The notes beneath the pieces are model-generated. The model was not told the origin of the DNA. It did not search any database and saw only the letters and a program-made list of their open reading frames with translations. Shown here in pieces: positions 12,560 to 24,019 of a stretch of DNA of 64,000 bases. The DNA is taken from the NCBI GenBank assembly GCA_963662155.1, contig OY759274.1, positions 35,504,795 to 35,568,794 of the forward strand, written 5' to 3'. Position numbers and translations under genes: made by a program. The first letter of the stretch is position 1. Every line of letters starts with the position of its first letter. This stretch comes from Lamellibrachia columna (taxonomy: Eukaryota; Annelida; Polychaeta; Sabellida; Siboglinidae).

Positions 12560-13212
12560 GTGTTGCATAGAACATGAACTGCATTCACAGTACATGAACT
12601 TCATTCACAGAACATGAACTGCATTCACAGTGCAGGTACTTCATTCACAGTACATGTACTGCATTCATAGAACATGAACTGCATTCACAGTACATGTACA
12701 CCATTCACAGAACATGAACTGCATTCACAGTACATGTAAATTCACAATACGTGAACTGCATTCACAGCACATGTAATTCTTTAACAGCACCTGTACTTCG
12801 TTTATTTACAAGCACTGCATTCATACTACAAGAACTGCATTCAAAGTACATGTGCTTTATGTAGCTCATCCACAGCACATGTACTTCATTCACAGTACAT
12901 TTAGCTCATCCACAGCACATGTACTTCATTCACAGTATTTGTAGCTCATCCAAAGCATATGTACTTCATTCACAACACATGGTCTTCATCCACAGTACAT
13001 GTACTTTATCCACACCACATGTACTTAATTCGCAGTATATGCACTTCATTCACAGTACATCATTTATCTCATCCACAGCACATGTAATTCATTAACAGCA
13101 CATGTACTTTATCCACAGTACATGTACTTCATTCACAGTACATGTAGTTCATCCACAGCACATGTACTTCATTCGCAGTATATGTACTTCATTCACAATA
13201 CATGTACATTTT
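12560..13212. repeat. 20-bp minisatellite (right copy)
   Basis: Same 20-bp unit as 4280-4895 (CATTCACAGTACATGTACTT core) but less regular. The left part is dominated by GAACATGAACTGCATTCACA variants and there is a disrupted patch near 12740-12860. Unit order differs from the left copy, so the arrays have changed since the duplication. Confidence 0.9.
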
Positions 13213-13541
13213 GTTTCTGCAGTTTTGCTGTGCAGTACCGTCTGCTTGTCTGACGCATCGTTCTCTAGAATTCTAACTATCGTGGTATTTATATTTTGGT
13301 CTTAAAATGTCTAATTTTGTTATACTGGTCATTCTCAAATTGAGGCATTATATTCGTTCCTACAAAAAAGCGCATCAAAGTTTAACATAAGTACTGACTT
13401 CATATCAACTCTTGAATTAACTAAAACAATTATGGTAATGATTTATGTTTTACCCAATACTGTTGTGATATATACATGCTAGTATGTCAAATAAATTAAA
13501 TTACACACGTTGCAATTTAGTATGACGTCACTTAACCGCCG

Positions 13542-13600
13542 GTTACACGGTGGACACATGGGTAACATGGCGGACAGTTAGGTAACACGGCGGACATTAA
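13542..13600. repeat. GGTAACACGG triplet repeat (right copy)
   Basis: Counterpart of 5224-5281, with units GGTTACACGG, GGTAACATGG and GGTAACACGG, each followed by YGGACA. Confidence 0.55.
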
Positions 13601-14839
13601 TTACACTGTAACATCACAGTGCAGGCATAGTTAAGGGGCGTACGCATAAGGCACACAATATGGCATACTGATCTTGTATGGTATGTATACAAGGTGACGG
13701 TATGTGTTACAACGTATTCCGAAAGTGTTCTTAATCGACAACAAACATTTAACAGTAACGCTCTTCCTTGATGGTCTCCCAGTGAAACCACGTGCACAGA
13801 GTCTCGCGGGATTTGCCGTCATAAGTCCGGCATGTGGTGGGAAGTAGGCCCCTAGGGGCTTGCTACATGGAGAACAATTAGTCTTTCGACGTGCCATTGC
13901 ATGACGTGCTTCTGAGGATTTATGTGGTGTCGATGTTTTAGCATGTATTGGCACATTCGAGAACTCTACTCGCATCATCGATGAGAATTGGCAATAGGAA
14001 CAAGAAGAACTGTGTGGAAGTGTGGAAGATAGCAAGGAGGAACTACATAAACCATTACAAGGGATCTGGGTTCGGAGAATGCCAAAAATTAAACGAAAAG
14101 ATAGGTGAGAACAGGTCGGAAACACCTGAATACGAAGGTATGTGGGAGCCAATAACGATGGAGAGCCCACGTAATGAGTGGGGAAAGTTTGACAAAGAGA
14201 GCAAAGAGAAGTTCATAATACTAGGTAGAAGGCGACGAGGAAGACCACAATAAAGATGGGGGAACTATTTTAAGAGATATCTATCTCGAACGTTCATATG
14301 TTGACAGCCGAGCGTGGGAGAGAATGGCAGAAGATCACGATAAATAGCGAGCGAATCAGATTAAGAAACCTAGGAGAAGAACAAGGTTTGAGATGCAGGT
14401 TCATCATCTTGTCACCTGGAAGCCTCCCCTGTCGCTTATCCTCGTTCCTGGTTACCGTGTCCTTCTTTCCACTGGTATTACGGCTGTTGTCGTCGCGAAA
14501 GTAGAACTGCGCATATCTCGCACCTCGTGATTCGTAGTGCTTTCTAGCAAACATGTTTGCAGCGCCATCTGCCGTCCCGTCGTTTTTAAGTGGACACGTT
14601 TAGCGGAAAAGCCACGTTTCGCTTGCGTGCGTGATTTGAGTTGGTACTTCTTCACCATTGACCCTACTCTACTACTTTTCAACTGGGAACAGCCCCGCAT
14701 CTCTGGCGATAACGTCTTTGCTTTTCAGCAGAGCTGAGTGCATGTTAACTTTTGATACATGAGTGGTTGCAAAACAGTTGTCAGATGCAAGTTGAATAAT
14801 TTATATAATATTACTCATGATTATGTTGTTATTTCTAAG

Positions 14840-14975
14840 TGTTGTACTTTTACTTCAAGTACTTTTAAAAAGTAGTTTTACTTTTTACTCAAGTACTTTT
14901 TTTACAAAGTAATTTTACTTTTACTCAAGTACTTTTTAGGTGAATTACTTTTACCTTTACTCAAGTACAAAATAA
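14840..14975. repeat. Degenerate ACTCAAGTACTTTT tandem repeat
   Basis: Five or so imperfect units of TTTTACTCAAGTACTTTT with variable spacing. No coding potential. Upstream (14668-14840) and downstream (14976-15380) sequence shows nothing recognisable. Confidence 0.55.
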
Positions 14976-15589
14976 AAATAATTCAGTCAACCCTGGATAC
15001 ATCATATAAGATACAATAATTACACATTCAACGGTCGGTTTAGAAAATGTTTCGTAAGTATCCTTACTTTCTCAATCTGTATATTATATCTTTAAACATA
15101 TTTTGGAGATGGCCTAAACATAATATTAACATGTGCTAGTTTAGTATGCTGTGGTAAAAGTATGGCGATCGACAATAAATAGTTCGATACGTTGTACTAG
15201 TAGCAGTGCGGACATCTTCATCCTGTTCATTACAGAAATATGATCTTCGACAATCAAAATAACTTACGTGAGCAGCGGATTAGCGTTTACTGTATATAAT
15301 AATCTGTTAGGTATACTAAGTGCTGTCACCTGATAGCTACTTATGTCCGCAGATTTCCACCAATTTCATATAATCGTGACGGTAACACGGCGGACACCGG
15401 ATTGAGGGACATTGGTGTAAATGTTCGTATGTTGTGTTTTCGGGTTATGTATATTATTGTGTGCAGTCAATATGTGCTTGTGGACATGTCTGCTGTAGCT
15501 ATGCTACCTGGGGTTAATAAATATGATCGCACTTAGGACGAAAACCGTAACATTACAGCCAGGGGTACATCTTATGAATGACGTTTCAC

Positions 15590-15623
15590 CCTAAGTCTAC
15601 ATCATGGGTGATGTAGACTTAGG
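15590..15623. repeat. 15-bp perfect hairpin
   Basis: CCTAAGTCTACATCA and its exact reverse complement are separated by the 4-base loop TGGG. It lies in unannotated AT-rich DNA about 0.3 kb beyond the likely end of the GM2-activator-type gene. Too long to be expected by chance in this window; it may be a tip of a foldback element. Confidence 0.7.
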
Positions 15624-15889
15624 TACATCATAACACCCAACAAAACGTCAAACTCAGAAATAAAAGTATTATTATATGGATATAACACCTTGAGAACCGC
15701 GGGGATAGAAAAATCGCAAATGTGTGCCGCAATTTGAGAATGACCCATACCTCATAACTACGGCACATGAGACAAACGAGCCCAGTAAACAGAGGTTTCA
15801 CGGCACCGGCGGACGAAATGCCGGTAGGTCAGACGAATATATACGTCAAACAACCGCATAGGACAGTAAGCCATGTAATTCAGAATGCA

Positions 15890-17600
15890 AGAACAAATCT
15901 ATAACTGTCACTTTATTCAAATACTCATTGTAAAAATCACATACAATCGCACTGTAATAACATATCAAATCAAACACTGGTATCGCTATTCAGAACCACC
16001 ATCACTAGCCCACGGACTAAGGCACTAAACATTTTTGCATAGCAACTGCTGCACGGTAAAATAATACAACTAAAACTACTCAACCATTGTTTGACTGGAC
16101 GGACGCGTGTCTATAGATGTACATGTCTGTTTGCTTGAAGTTACCCACAGACTGAACCAACCAACAAACAAGTTGACACCTATTGTAGCTTGGTCAATGA
16201 AATAACAGGCTGAAATCCGCTTCAGCGTTTATGAAATTTACCAAAAATGTATCATTATCTAAAATGCAGCTACAATTAAAAACGCTCTACCTCACAACGA
16301 ATTCCAAAACCAACATGCAAAGTGTAAACATCAAACCATTAAAATCACAGCTGGAAGCCATATACTTATCAAATAACCTCAATAGTGCACGAGATTCATA
16401 TTTGAAAAAGTTAAAACCTGTTTTTTGTCACTTCAGCCTCAGTACTGACAAATATAATACCCGTGCGCAGTACTATGCTTTGGCCATACATACTAGTCAT
16501 TTGACATCAGTATATTTAAACAAGAGAAGAGTCACTAAAGTGTTCATGTTTAAACACTGATAAGAAAAGGCAAGTGTATGTTTGCAGCTATCATGGGCAA
16601 TAAGCTGTTAATAAACTGACAGAGTTTAAAGACACTGTTTTTGATGACACTGTGCAGATATTTAAAATTGCATTGTCAAACAGCAATCATATACAATCTT
16701 AGTGAAGTTGTGTAAATTGCATATAAACAATAACAAGTACCAGAGTTGTACAATGATATGGTTCCAGATGCAATATTTGCTAGCAGCTACCTCCGTATCT
16801 TCCAACCCAACTCACTGCAGAGAACATTATTTATAACAGGTGATTGACTGATTCCTTGTCTACTATTATCTATAAGAACATGTTAGGAAACATTTCTAAT
16901 ATACACTTTCTGAGTTCACGATTACCTAAGATTATTCTTACATAATCGTCACACTAGAAACAGTATCCTGTTAAACGATTTGTATCAGATTTGGTTTCAA
17001 ATTTTTGGTAAGGTTGGCCACATATTTGAGCAGTATCGGCTGTAATGCTCTGCCTTCTGCATAACTTGGCTGTGTCATCTGAAACACACCAACAACTATA
17101 TTTGTCAAAGCTTCAATGTAGAAGAGGCAGCAGAAATTATCATTCTAATATAATACTATTATAATTGTCTAAGGCTTACTCTAACGAATCGCTTGAAGTA
17201 AACATGCCACGATAAAGAGCAACATAACTTAACGTAATACATTGACTATATGAAATCCATGTAATAATTTGATTGATGACCAGTGCCTATCAAAAACATA
17301 CTTCATGATCAAGGAGTGGCATCAGAAGGCTGCCACAACCAGAAAACCAATTGTGGTTCATTAAAACACATTAGGGTGGTTAAAATGTTAGAAAAAATAC
17401 AGTTTATGCTATAACATGTCACAATAAAAACAATTGGTGTACCTTTAACAACGATGCACAGGGCACCTTTAACAACTGTGCACAGGGCACCTTTAATAAC
17501 TGTGCAAGAAGTTAAACTAATAACTCACTAAGAAATCAATGTGTGTTAGACATACCATGTCACATAAACAAAAACGTTGATATAAACTGAACATGCCTAC
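15890..17600 (-). other. Probable 3' region of the GM2-activator-type gene
   Basis: The coding stop at 17601-17603 is followed directly, on the minus strand, by a donor-like GTAGGC. About 520 bp further on, at 17078, a TGTGTTTCAG acceptor precedes a coding-looking 35-codon stretch (16974-17078). An AATAAA on the minus strand at 15911-15916 could end the transcript. I read this as a possible spliced 3' UTR. A plus-strand ATG frame at 16231-16560 (109 codons, Lys/Asn/Leu-rich) matches nothing I know and is probably chance. Confidence 0.3.
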
Positions 17601-17753
17601 CTAGTCATCAATGGATCCGGTTGCAGTAAAACAGAGGATCTCCTTTGACTGGTATCGCAATTTCACTTCCACCTTATAATCACCCTCTGACAGCCAGCTG
17701 GGCATGTTCTCCTTAGGAAGCGCCAACACTGTAGGTGGCAGGTTGTATTCACC
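17601..17753 (-). CDS. GM2 activator-like gene, exon 4
   Basis: Acceptor GTGTTTAG/GGT, then 50 codons and TAG. It encodes GEYNLPPTVLALP, PSWLSEGDYKVEVKLRY and a last cysteine (EILCFTATGSIDD). The alignment to the family ends at the same point, so the stop is the natural one. Confidence 0.9.
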   Translation of the reverse strand, partial: GEYNLPPTVLALPKENMPSWLSEGDYKVEVKLRYQSKEILCFTATGSIDD

Positions 17754-20700
17754 CTAAACACAAGTATGGGAGTATATTAGGGCCCTGCATGGGTGGGGCT
17801 TTGGGTCCAAGCCCGGCCCGGCCCGCAGCCCGTGGGCTGGGCCTCTACATAATTTTGCGGACCGGGCCTGGGCCTACATATTTTATTATTAATAAAAACT
17901 GATTATAAATTGTAATTCCGGTTAATGAATGCTTAAAATTATTTCTTTAGTATTATATAGTTGCAAATTGAGACCTTGCATGGAATTATAAAGTACACTA
18001 GTGCTTTATACATTGGAATGCAGTTTAACCTATTTTCAACAATGGGACTTCCTATGGTATCATTTTAATAATGTGCATTCTTTTAATAGAGACATTTCAT
18101 ATAAAATATATGCATAGTCGCATGCCCATATCTTTGTATTGTAATTCTTTAAATATGTACTGGCTTTCCAAGACACTGTGACTGGAGTAGTGGCACTTAT
18201 TTCACTGGCTTCACAGTTAATGCATGTTTCCCATCATTCTTATTTAGCTCAAACTTAACTTCCTATCCCTTAATCCGTGATGTCTAGACTCTGTAAACCG
18301 CACATTTTTGGCATGAATGTATCCTTTTGCATAGACCCCATACCAGGCCACTTAAGTTCACCTGGCTGGAACAGCCAGCCCCTAATATTTACTTTAGACA
18401 TATTTGCAGAGGCAATCAAGCCATGATTAACCATCAAATTAATCACCCTTTGACCAAACCAGTGGACATTCTATTGTCTAGGTCTTCCATCCAAACATTG
18501 CCAGCTTGAATGACCAGCCAACTGGCCACTACCCACTGCCCAGTAGTGCCAGTACCCACCCAAGTTGGTAGTTGGGGTATTTTCAATCATGTGAACTAGT
18601 GACTACTATTTAGTAACTACAATTTCCCCAGTACTGATTCATTCACACTTGTACTAATTCACACATGTCTCAACTTGATCTGTCTCAGGCTAGTGACTGC
18701 AGGCCTGCTGGAAATGCCACTGGGTGTCAGTGCCAGTGGGTGACATATAGTAGTAGCTAGTACTAGCTACCAGCTTGAAACTACTAAACAACAACTGACA
18801 TTAGCATTTCAGTAGTAAACATTATACAATGTTGATACATTATTTTTTTTATTTATTAAAACAATAAGTCTGTTTTACAGTTTATTTGTGTTTCGTATTT
18901 CTTATAAGATTATAGTTTTATCTTCTCTAAACTTAGCAGGCCGCGGGCTTGCGAGCCACGGGCTTACCTGTCTTTGGCCCGCGGGTATGGGCCTGAAACT
19001 TGCGGGCCGGGCCTGGGCCAAACATTCACGGTCTGGGTCGGGCCTGGGCCTGAATTCTAGTTTGCGGGCTTGGGCTTGAAAAATTGCTGCGGGCCTGGAC
19101 TCTAACTGCTAATTGCGGGCCGAGCTCAAATTATAGGCCCGCGCAGGGCACTAGAGTATATCATATTATATCATATCATAAAATATCATATCATAAACGG
19201 TTCATTCTTGAGCATTGACTTGTTATTACATACAAGTCTGTTTCAGCAATGCATACAACCATTTGTTATATTCAGCATCCTGCAAATTATACTTACACAC
19301 AGACTTGGCGTCAATTACATTGTAATTAAAATGCCAATTCTGGAAATGGTGTCTTGTTTTTATTTTAAAAGGAATTTAATAAAATGTAACTGATATTTTT
19401 CATTACTTAACTAAAATTATGTAACTGTTTAACTAAAATTATGTAACTGTTTAACTCAAATTATTTACTACAAATAATCAATCAAATATAATATGTTGTG
19501 CATATCATATTTATTTGCCGTTATGTAACACAATATACAGAAATACTTTTACTTCAACGTGGAATTGATAACTGGAATTGTTATAATGTACCTGACCCCA
19601 AATCTGCTTACACACCAAACTAATTATGCTGTATTACATAGTGAGAAATGGGTGGATACAAGATTTGGCTAAAGGCTTGTTATATCGTTAGCGTATAAAA
19701 TTAAATGGGGGAACTCGTGTATGATCCCTGTTTATTAATACACCATAGAAGACGGGTTTCGAATTTGTCCCGCCTCTACAAAACACAGGCTCTGGCAAAG
19801 GGCTATTCCTGAATTTCAACCTCTTGAGTGCTGGCTCATGTTGGAGGATGGCGAGGGTCACATTGCTGCTTGGTTCTCTATATTTGTGAGAAGGATGTTG
19901 TTCTGATCGATGGTGAAGCAATATAGCATAATATATAAAGACATGCCATGGGACTTAATTTCAGGCATGTTGGGACATACTTATCCATCACACAGCTAAG
20001 ATAAGACATTGATTACATGATATGGTATCAGTGTGGAATCATACAAAATTAGGTCACATGATACAGACATGTCACATGATGTGACCGACGTCAACAATAT
20101 TTATCATTTGGCACTTTGCCATGATGTCGCAGTCATAATGCCTAGATCAAGGTCGTGGACTGTGTCTGCACTCACAATCTTCATCTGATAAATCACATAC
20201 ACACATACATAAATTCAACTACGTGTGCACTGTCTTTCATATTTAACTTAGGTTATGTAATAGTATACTCACATGTGCACATGCATGTATTCTTACGAAG
20301 GTTTTGTAAATAAACAATTTGACTGGCTATCAGCTTACTTTCAAGTTTCAATACAACCTCAAAGTATTTGTGCTTTTACTGCTGCAAGTTTGTTCTGAAC
20401 ACAAGAAAATATTTATTTTATCACAGCAGGTATTCTATTATACTTTTGGAATGAATATAAGAAAATAATTAATTTTTTTAATAAATTTACAGATTTTTCC
20501 GTAAGTATAAAAACATAATCCGTAATTAGAAACTTATTATATACATTTATGTGAAGACTAGACAGATCAGATAATTCTATTATAATGGATATACACCTGT
20601 ACTAGCTACAAGCCTTTTATCAGTCAGAATTTGTAAACACTGGAACGAGCTATTAATTATCCAAGTGACAGAAACAACTGTATATAAATATTTACTATGG

Positions 20701-23700
20701 CACGTTACTGTGTTGTTTTTATGTCTGCTTTTATTGTGTGCAATATCGTATGGTATTTAGATCACATATATGTAGTACACATGTGGTCTGTTGAGTCTGG
20801 ATTAAAGATATTGATTGAGTGATTGATACGTACAGGCTTGATTGGACAGTTGCAGGGAATGTTGTACTTCTTGAAGGCGGGTGGGCATGTACTGGCGTTG
20901 GACATGGAGCAGATGTCTGGGTACGTGCAGGAGCCAACTTTGTCTATACACGGGATGGTGATCCACACAAACAACTTCTTCTTAACGGTCAACTCCATCT
21001 GATAGACAACAGTACTGGATACATGTACAATGCAATTATTCAGTTCTACTTTCCGCCAATATATTTATGGCACACCAGGACAACTAAAGTTGCAATGCAG
21101 TAATAATTAGATTATTGTGATTTAATAAAAGTTTGCCTACAAATTAAACCATAATAATTTAGCAATGTAGTGATAATTAGGTTATCATGTCCTTAAAAAA
21201 TCCCATACACATGCAATTCATTGATGCATTTAAAGTTACCTGCATATAAAAAAACTAATTTGTTTATCAACGTTGTGTCAATCCACCAATAATGTGTACA
21301 TCACTGAGTTCGTACAGAATCATACTATCCAATCACCATGTAGTAGACAGTTTATTTTGATCACAAAAAGGCATTACTATCTAGGCAAACTGGTCTCAGC
21401 AAAACATTATGGTAAAAAAGAACTTACTGAAAAATAACATCCTATGTTTAGAAACGACCAACAAGTAATCAATGAAGAATATGACATCAATTTAGCAAAA
21501 TATATTTTCAGCACAGCGCTAGTCAAGATAATATGGCAAATATCTGAACCACCTTATATGTAACTGTGGAAACCTCAGTTATAGATTTTTCACGATGGTT
21601 CGAAAAAAGGGGTTACTGTAAAATTTTACAAATCTAGTTCATTTTTAGCTAGACCCTAGTAGAATTTGCCACAAAAACATTTATACATCCCTAGTTTGTT
21701 ATTTCATGGGCATTTGACTACTTACCTCGATTGGACCAGTGATTGGTTCAGGGTAGTTGACACTGCCAGAGAATGCCACGGTTACGTTGCCAGGAACTCT
21801 TATTGGATCTGGAGCAATACTGAGTGTCTTCAATTGTATAGCATCAGTTTTGCTTCCACACATCTTCCAAGAGAAAGCTTCTGTCTTTTGTTCTATGAAG
21901 TTCCCCTTAAACATAAACAGAACCATAATAATAAATTATATTTGAAAACGTTGTTAACACATATATATAAATTTATATATGGAAATCCTATATCACTGGA
22001 AAACATGTTTTCAAATTAACAATAGCGCTTAGTCAGCTTACTCATATACTACATACCTAATTCCACATAACAAACCATACCATTTTGTTAGTTCCCAGTC
22101 TGGTATAAGTTGACAAATACCCTTATCATGTGTTCGTGACATATTTGTTACAGATAATTGAAAAGCTAAACCTGTGACAGACAAAAGCACAATGTGTCAC
22201 CAGACATTTTATGATACCGGTAGCCATTTCTAGTAAGGTTTAAAGAGATAACAATGTATATACTATACACATATAGAAATTACAGGAATTCTTGCAAGAA
22301 GCAACCGAAATTGGGGTTTTTGGTATAAGTGTTGGCGGATCAATGAATCCAGAGTATAAAATTATAATGCATAGTATACAGAACACAAAAGCATACATAT
22401 TTGAAACAGCATTTCAGCAAAGTGGCAACTGAAAGAATGACTCAACAGTTCAAATGATAAAGAAAGTGACGCCTGCTGACAGACTTAACCGGTCTAAACT
22501 TCACATGACCTGACTTCTTTTGTCTGGTTTTCATCTCAAAATGCCATAATTTTATATTTGTACATGGTTATTGTCAACATATATGGGGTCAAATACATTT
22601 GTATTTTATATGTCTAATTGTATCTGCACTTAATGAAGCATTAAAAGATTCTGTGTACGTCCCAAAAGTATTTAACATTTTCAAATACTTTCAAACACTT
22701 TTCAAAGTGCATGGGCATCAGTAAATAGCAGGTTATATTTTGCTTAGCCTCTGGAGAGTAAAAATGTATACACTTCCATTTCTGAACAATTGCAATTAGA
22801 CACAGCAGGCCTCTGTTGCACTGGCCTGTCTTTTGATAATTGTTTTCATGCCCCAGCTAACCAACCCACCCAGCTGCTAAAACCTGACATTGTTTCAATG
22901 TTTGTGCCAGCTGATAAGACAAGATTTAACAATATTTGCCATCCAAGCCAAAGGCCCATATGGCAAGTGGACAAGGAAGCCATTGGCTTATCAAGAGCCC
23001 ATCAGTGTTCGTCTACGTGTACCCCGCCCTCCTGAGATATGTGTCCAACTTGTTTTTAAACATATTCACGCTGTTAGCGGTTACGTGGACTGAGGGAAGG
23101 CATCAAATAAACACTACTTCTGATTAGTGTGTGATGTATTGTAAACAATATTTGTATTTAAATACATTGCAATGTATTTGTATTTCAATACATTTTAATG
23201 TATTTGACCCCATATCTGATTGTCAAGTAACTTTAGTGATATAATTAATAATCACATGCGTGAAATGTGTGCATGTGTGTTGCATTTTAATAACATTCCT
23301 AAATGCAATTCGGGGACACCAGTTTTCTGCCAGACCATTGTAGACAATACATTGCACCTGATCAGAGCCTTTAGGCTTTACAGCTTTTAGTGGACAGCCA
23401 CGTATTAGTTACACAACTTATTATTCAGATAGTATAGATATTCAGGTCAGGATTATAACTATTCGTACAAAGGGTCAGGCAAAGCCAAAGCCTCAAGCTT
23501 AGCCAATGTGAATGTGAATGTCTCAGAAATGTTATGCTAGTATATAGTACATTGCGCTATATAAAGGCTCAACGCCAACGGCTGCGATTAGCGTTTAAAT
23601 CAGAATCAGAACAATAACCCGCCCGTCCACGTATAAGTCCACTAGCGCTAGTTTAACAACAGCATTGTTTACACCAGACTTTTACAATCACAGTAAAGTG

Positions 23701-23947
23701 ACCTTGTTTATGACCATCGACTTCCCAGTAAGCACTATTACGTCTACAGTGCCAGTGGGTAGCACGATCTCACCATTTCGACATCCTTCCTCCGATCAAG
23801 CAGTCGTGGCCGGCTGATAATCTCTAGGAGCAGTTTGAAGTCTCCTTGATCATTCGTCTCGCGGAAATGGGCATTGTCTTGATGGAGAAATATCGCAGAA
23901 AGTACGATAAAGAGAATTAGCATCGACGGACCCTCCACCGAAATCAT
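17601..23947 (-). CDS. GM2 ganglioside activator-like ML-domain secreted protein (4 exons)
   Basis: Exons 23774-23947, 21726-21905, 20834-20998 and 17601-17753 join in phase 0 to a 223-residue protein, against about 190 for vertebrate GM2A. Every intron is GT-AG. A hydrophobic signal segment (residues 8-21) is followed by the family's FSWKMC start, the APDPIRVPGNVTV strand, the IPCIDKVGSC and IPCNCPIKP cysteine motifs and a PSWLSEGDYKVEV strand. In the known family this fold is a hydrophobic cup that lifts glycolipids from lysosomal membranes for a hydrolase, or transfers lipids extracellularly. The 30-odd residues between signal and domain are longer than usual. A possible N-glycosylation site is NVT. 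Intron 3 carries a hAT-like insertion. Naming an exact orthologue would need a tree, because invertebrates often have several paralogues. Confidence 0.9.
17778..19153. mobile_element. hAT-like element in intron 3 with 8-bp target duplication
   Basis: Ends are TAGGGCCCTGCATGGG and, inverted, TAGTGCCCTGCGCGGG. Both sides are flanked by the identical octamer GAGTATAT (17770-17777 and 19154-19161). Subterminal DNA is rich in GGGCCGGGCC and CCCGGCCCGG words on both ends. The 1.4-kb body has no transposase that I can read, so it is non-autonomous. The 8-bp duplication places it with hAT-type transposons. Confidence 0.82.
19162..20833. other. Intron 3 remainder, AT-rich
   Basis: No gene recognised. 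It contains two copies of the decamer GTCACATGAT (20053-20062 and 20071-20080), the second forming the palindrome GTCACATGATGTGAC. A 77-codon minus-strand frame at 19688-19921 matches no family I know. Confidence 0.35.
20053..20085. promoter_or_regulatory. Intronic E-box-type pair GTCACATGAT
   Basis: Two copies of the decamer 18 bp apart, the second inside a 15-bp perfect palindrome GTCACATGATGTGAC. The same decamer stands twice just upstream of the start codon of this gene. The core CACATG is an E-box recognised by MiT/TFE-type bHLH factors that control lysosomal genes; binding here is inference. Confidence 0.35.
20834..20998 (-). CDS. GM2 activator-like gene, exon 3
   Basis: Acceptor GTCTATCAG/ATG and donor CCT/GTACGT enclose 55 codons in phase 0. 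It carries the central cysteine-rich part of the domain: LFVWITIPCIDKVGSC, YPDIC, and CPPAFKKYNIPCNCPIKP, aligning with the disulphide-bonded loop region of GM2A. Confidence 0.9.
21726..21905 (-). CDS. GM2 activator-like gene, exon 2
   Basis: Acceptor TTTATGTTTAAG/GGG and perfect donor GAG/GTAAGT enclose exactly 60 codons in phase 0. It encodes the first strands of the ML fold: FSWKMCGS, then SIAPDPIRVPGNVTVAF, which match the family's conserved DPIxVPGNVT block. Confidence 0.9.
22920..23095. mobile_element. Fragment of GGGGCA-type TIR element in intron 1
   Basis: The phrase GGCAAGTGGACAAGGAA and about 170 bp around it recur at 26320-26460 and 58330-58480, both within the TIR element family described at 56931-58843. 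This copy has neither end and is an old fragment in the intron. Confidence 0.6.
23774..23947 (-). CDS. GM2 activator-like gene, exon 1
   Basis: The 58 codons run from an ATG at 23947 (MISVEGPSMLILFIVLSAIF) to a strong donor GAAATG/GTGAGA. It holds the signal peptide and a charged, poorly conserved linker ending RRKDVEM. An in-frame GTG upstream is not a eukaryotic start. A second Met at residue 9 could also start a shorter signal peptide. Confidence 0.78.
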
Positions 23948-23991
23948 CTTGACCGCTGCGATACAATCAGCGAACTGCGACACAACGATCT

Positions 23992-24019
23992 GTCACATGA
24001 TCGCGAACTGTCACATGAT
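23992..24019. promoter_or_regulatory. Tandem E-box pair upstream of the GM2 activator-like start
   Basis: GTCACATGAT occurs at 23992-24001 and 24010-24019, 18 bp apart, 45 and 63 bp upstream of the ATG. It differs by two bases from the palindromic CLEAR-type consensus GTCACGTGAC known for lysosomal genes and fits an M-box-like CATGTG core. The site may lie in the promoter or in the 5' UTR, because the transcription start is unknown. Confidence 0.45.

Larger units (their letters stand above)
8313..14667. repeat. Right copy of 8.3-kb tandem segmental duplication
   Basis: This matches bases 1-6375 in direct orientation. The breakpoint is visible right after the shared phrase ACCATTGACCCTAC: the left copy continues with a CTCTCTTTTTG run and the right copy with CTACTACTTTTCAACTGG. 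The block carries the full set of landmarks listed for the left copy. The 6376-8312 stretch between the alignments holds the 3' part of the zinc-finger gene, whose counterpart for the left copy lies outside the window. Confidence 0.93.

Noticed and set aside
13631..14170. 179-codon minus-strand frame in the right duplication copy
   Set aside because: The corresponding frame in the left copy is split, it begins at a non-ATG or weak start, and no family is recognised.
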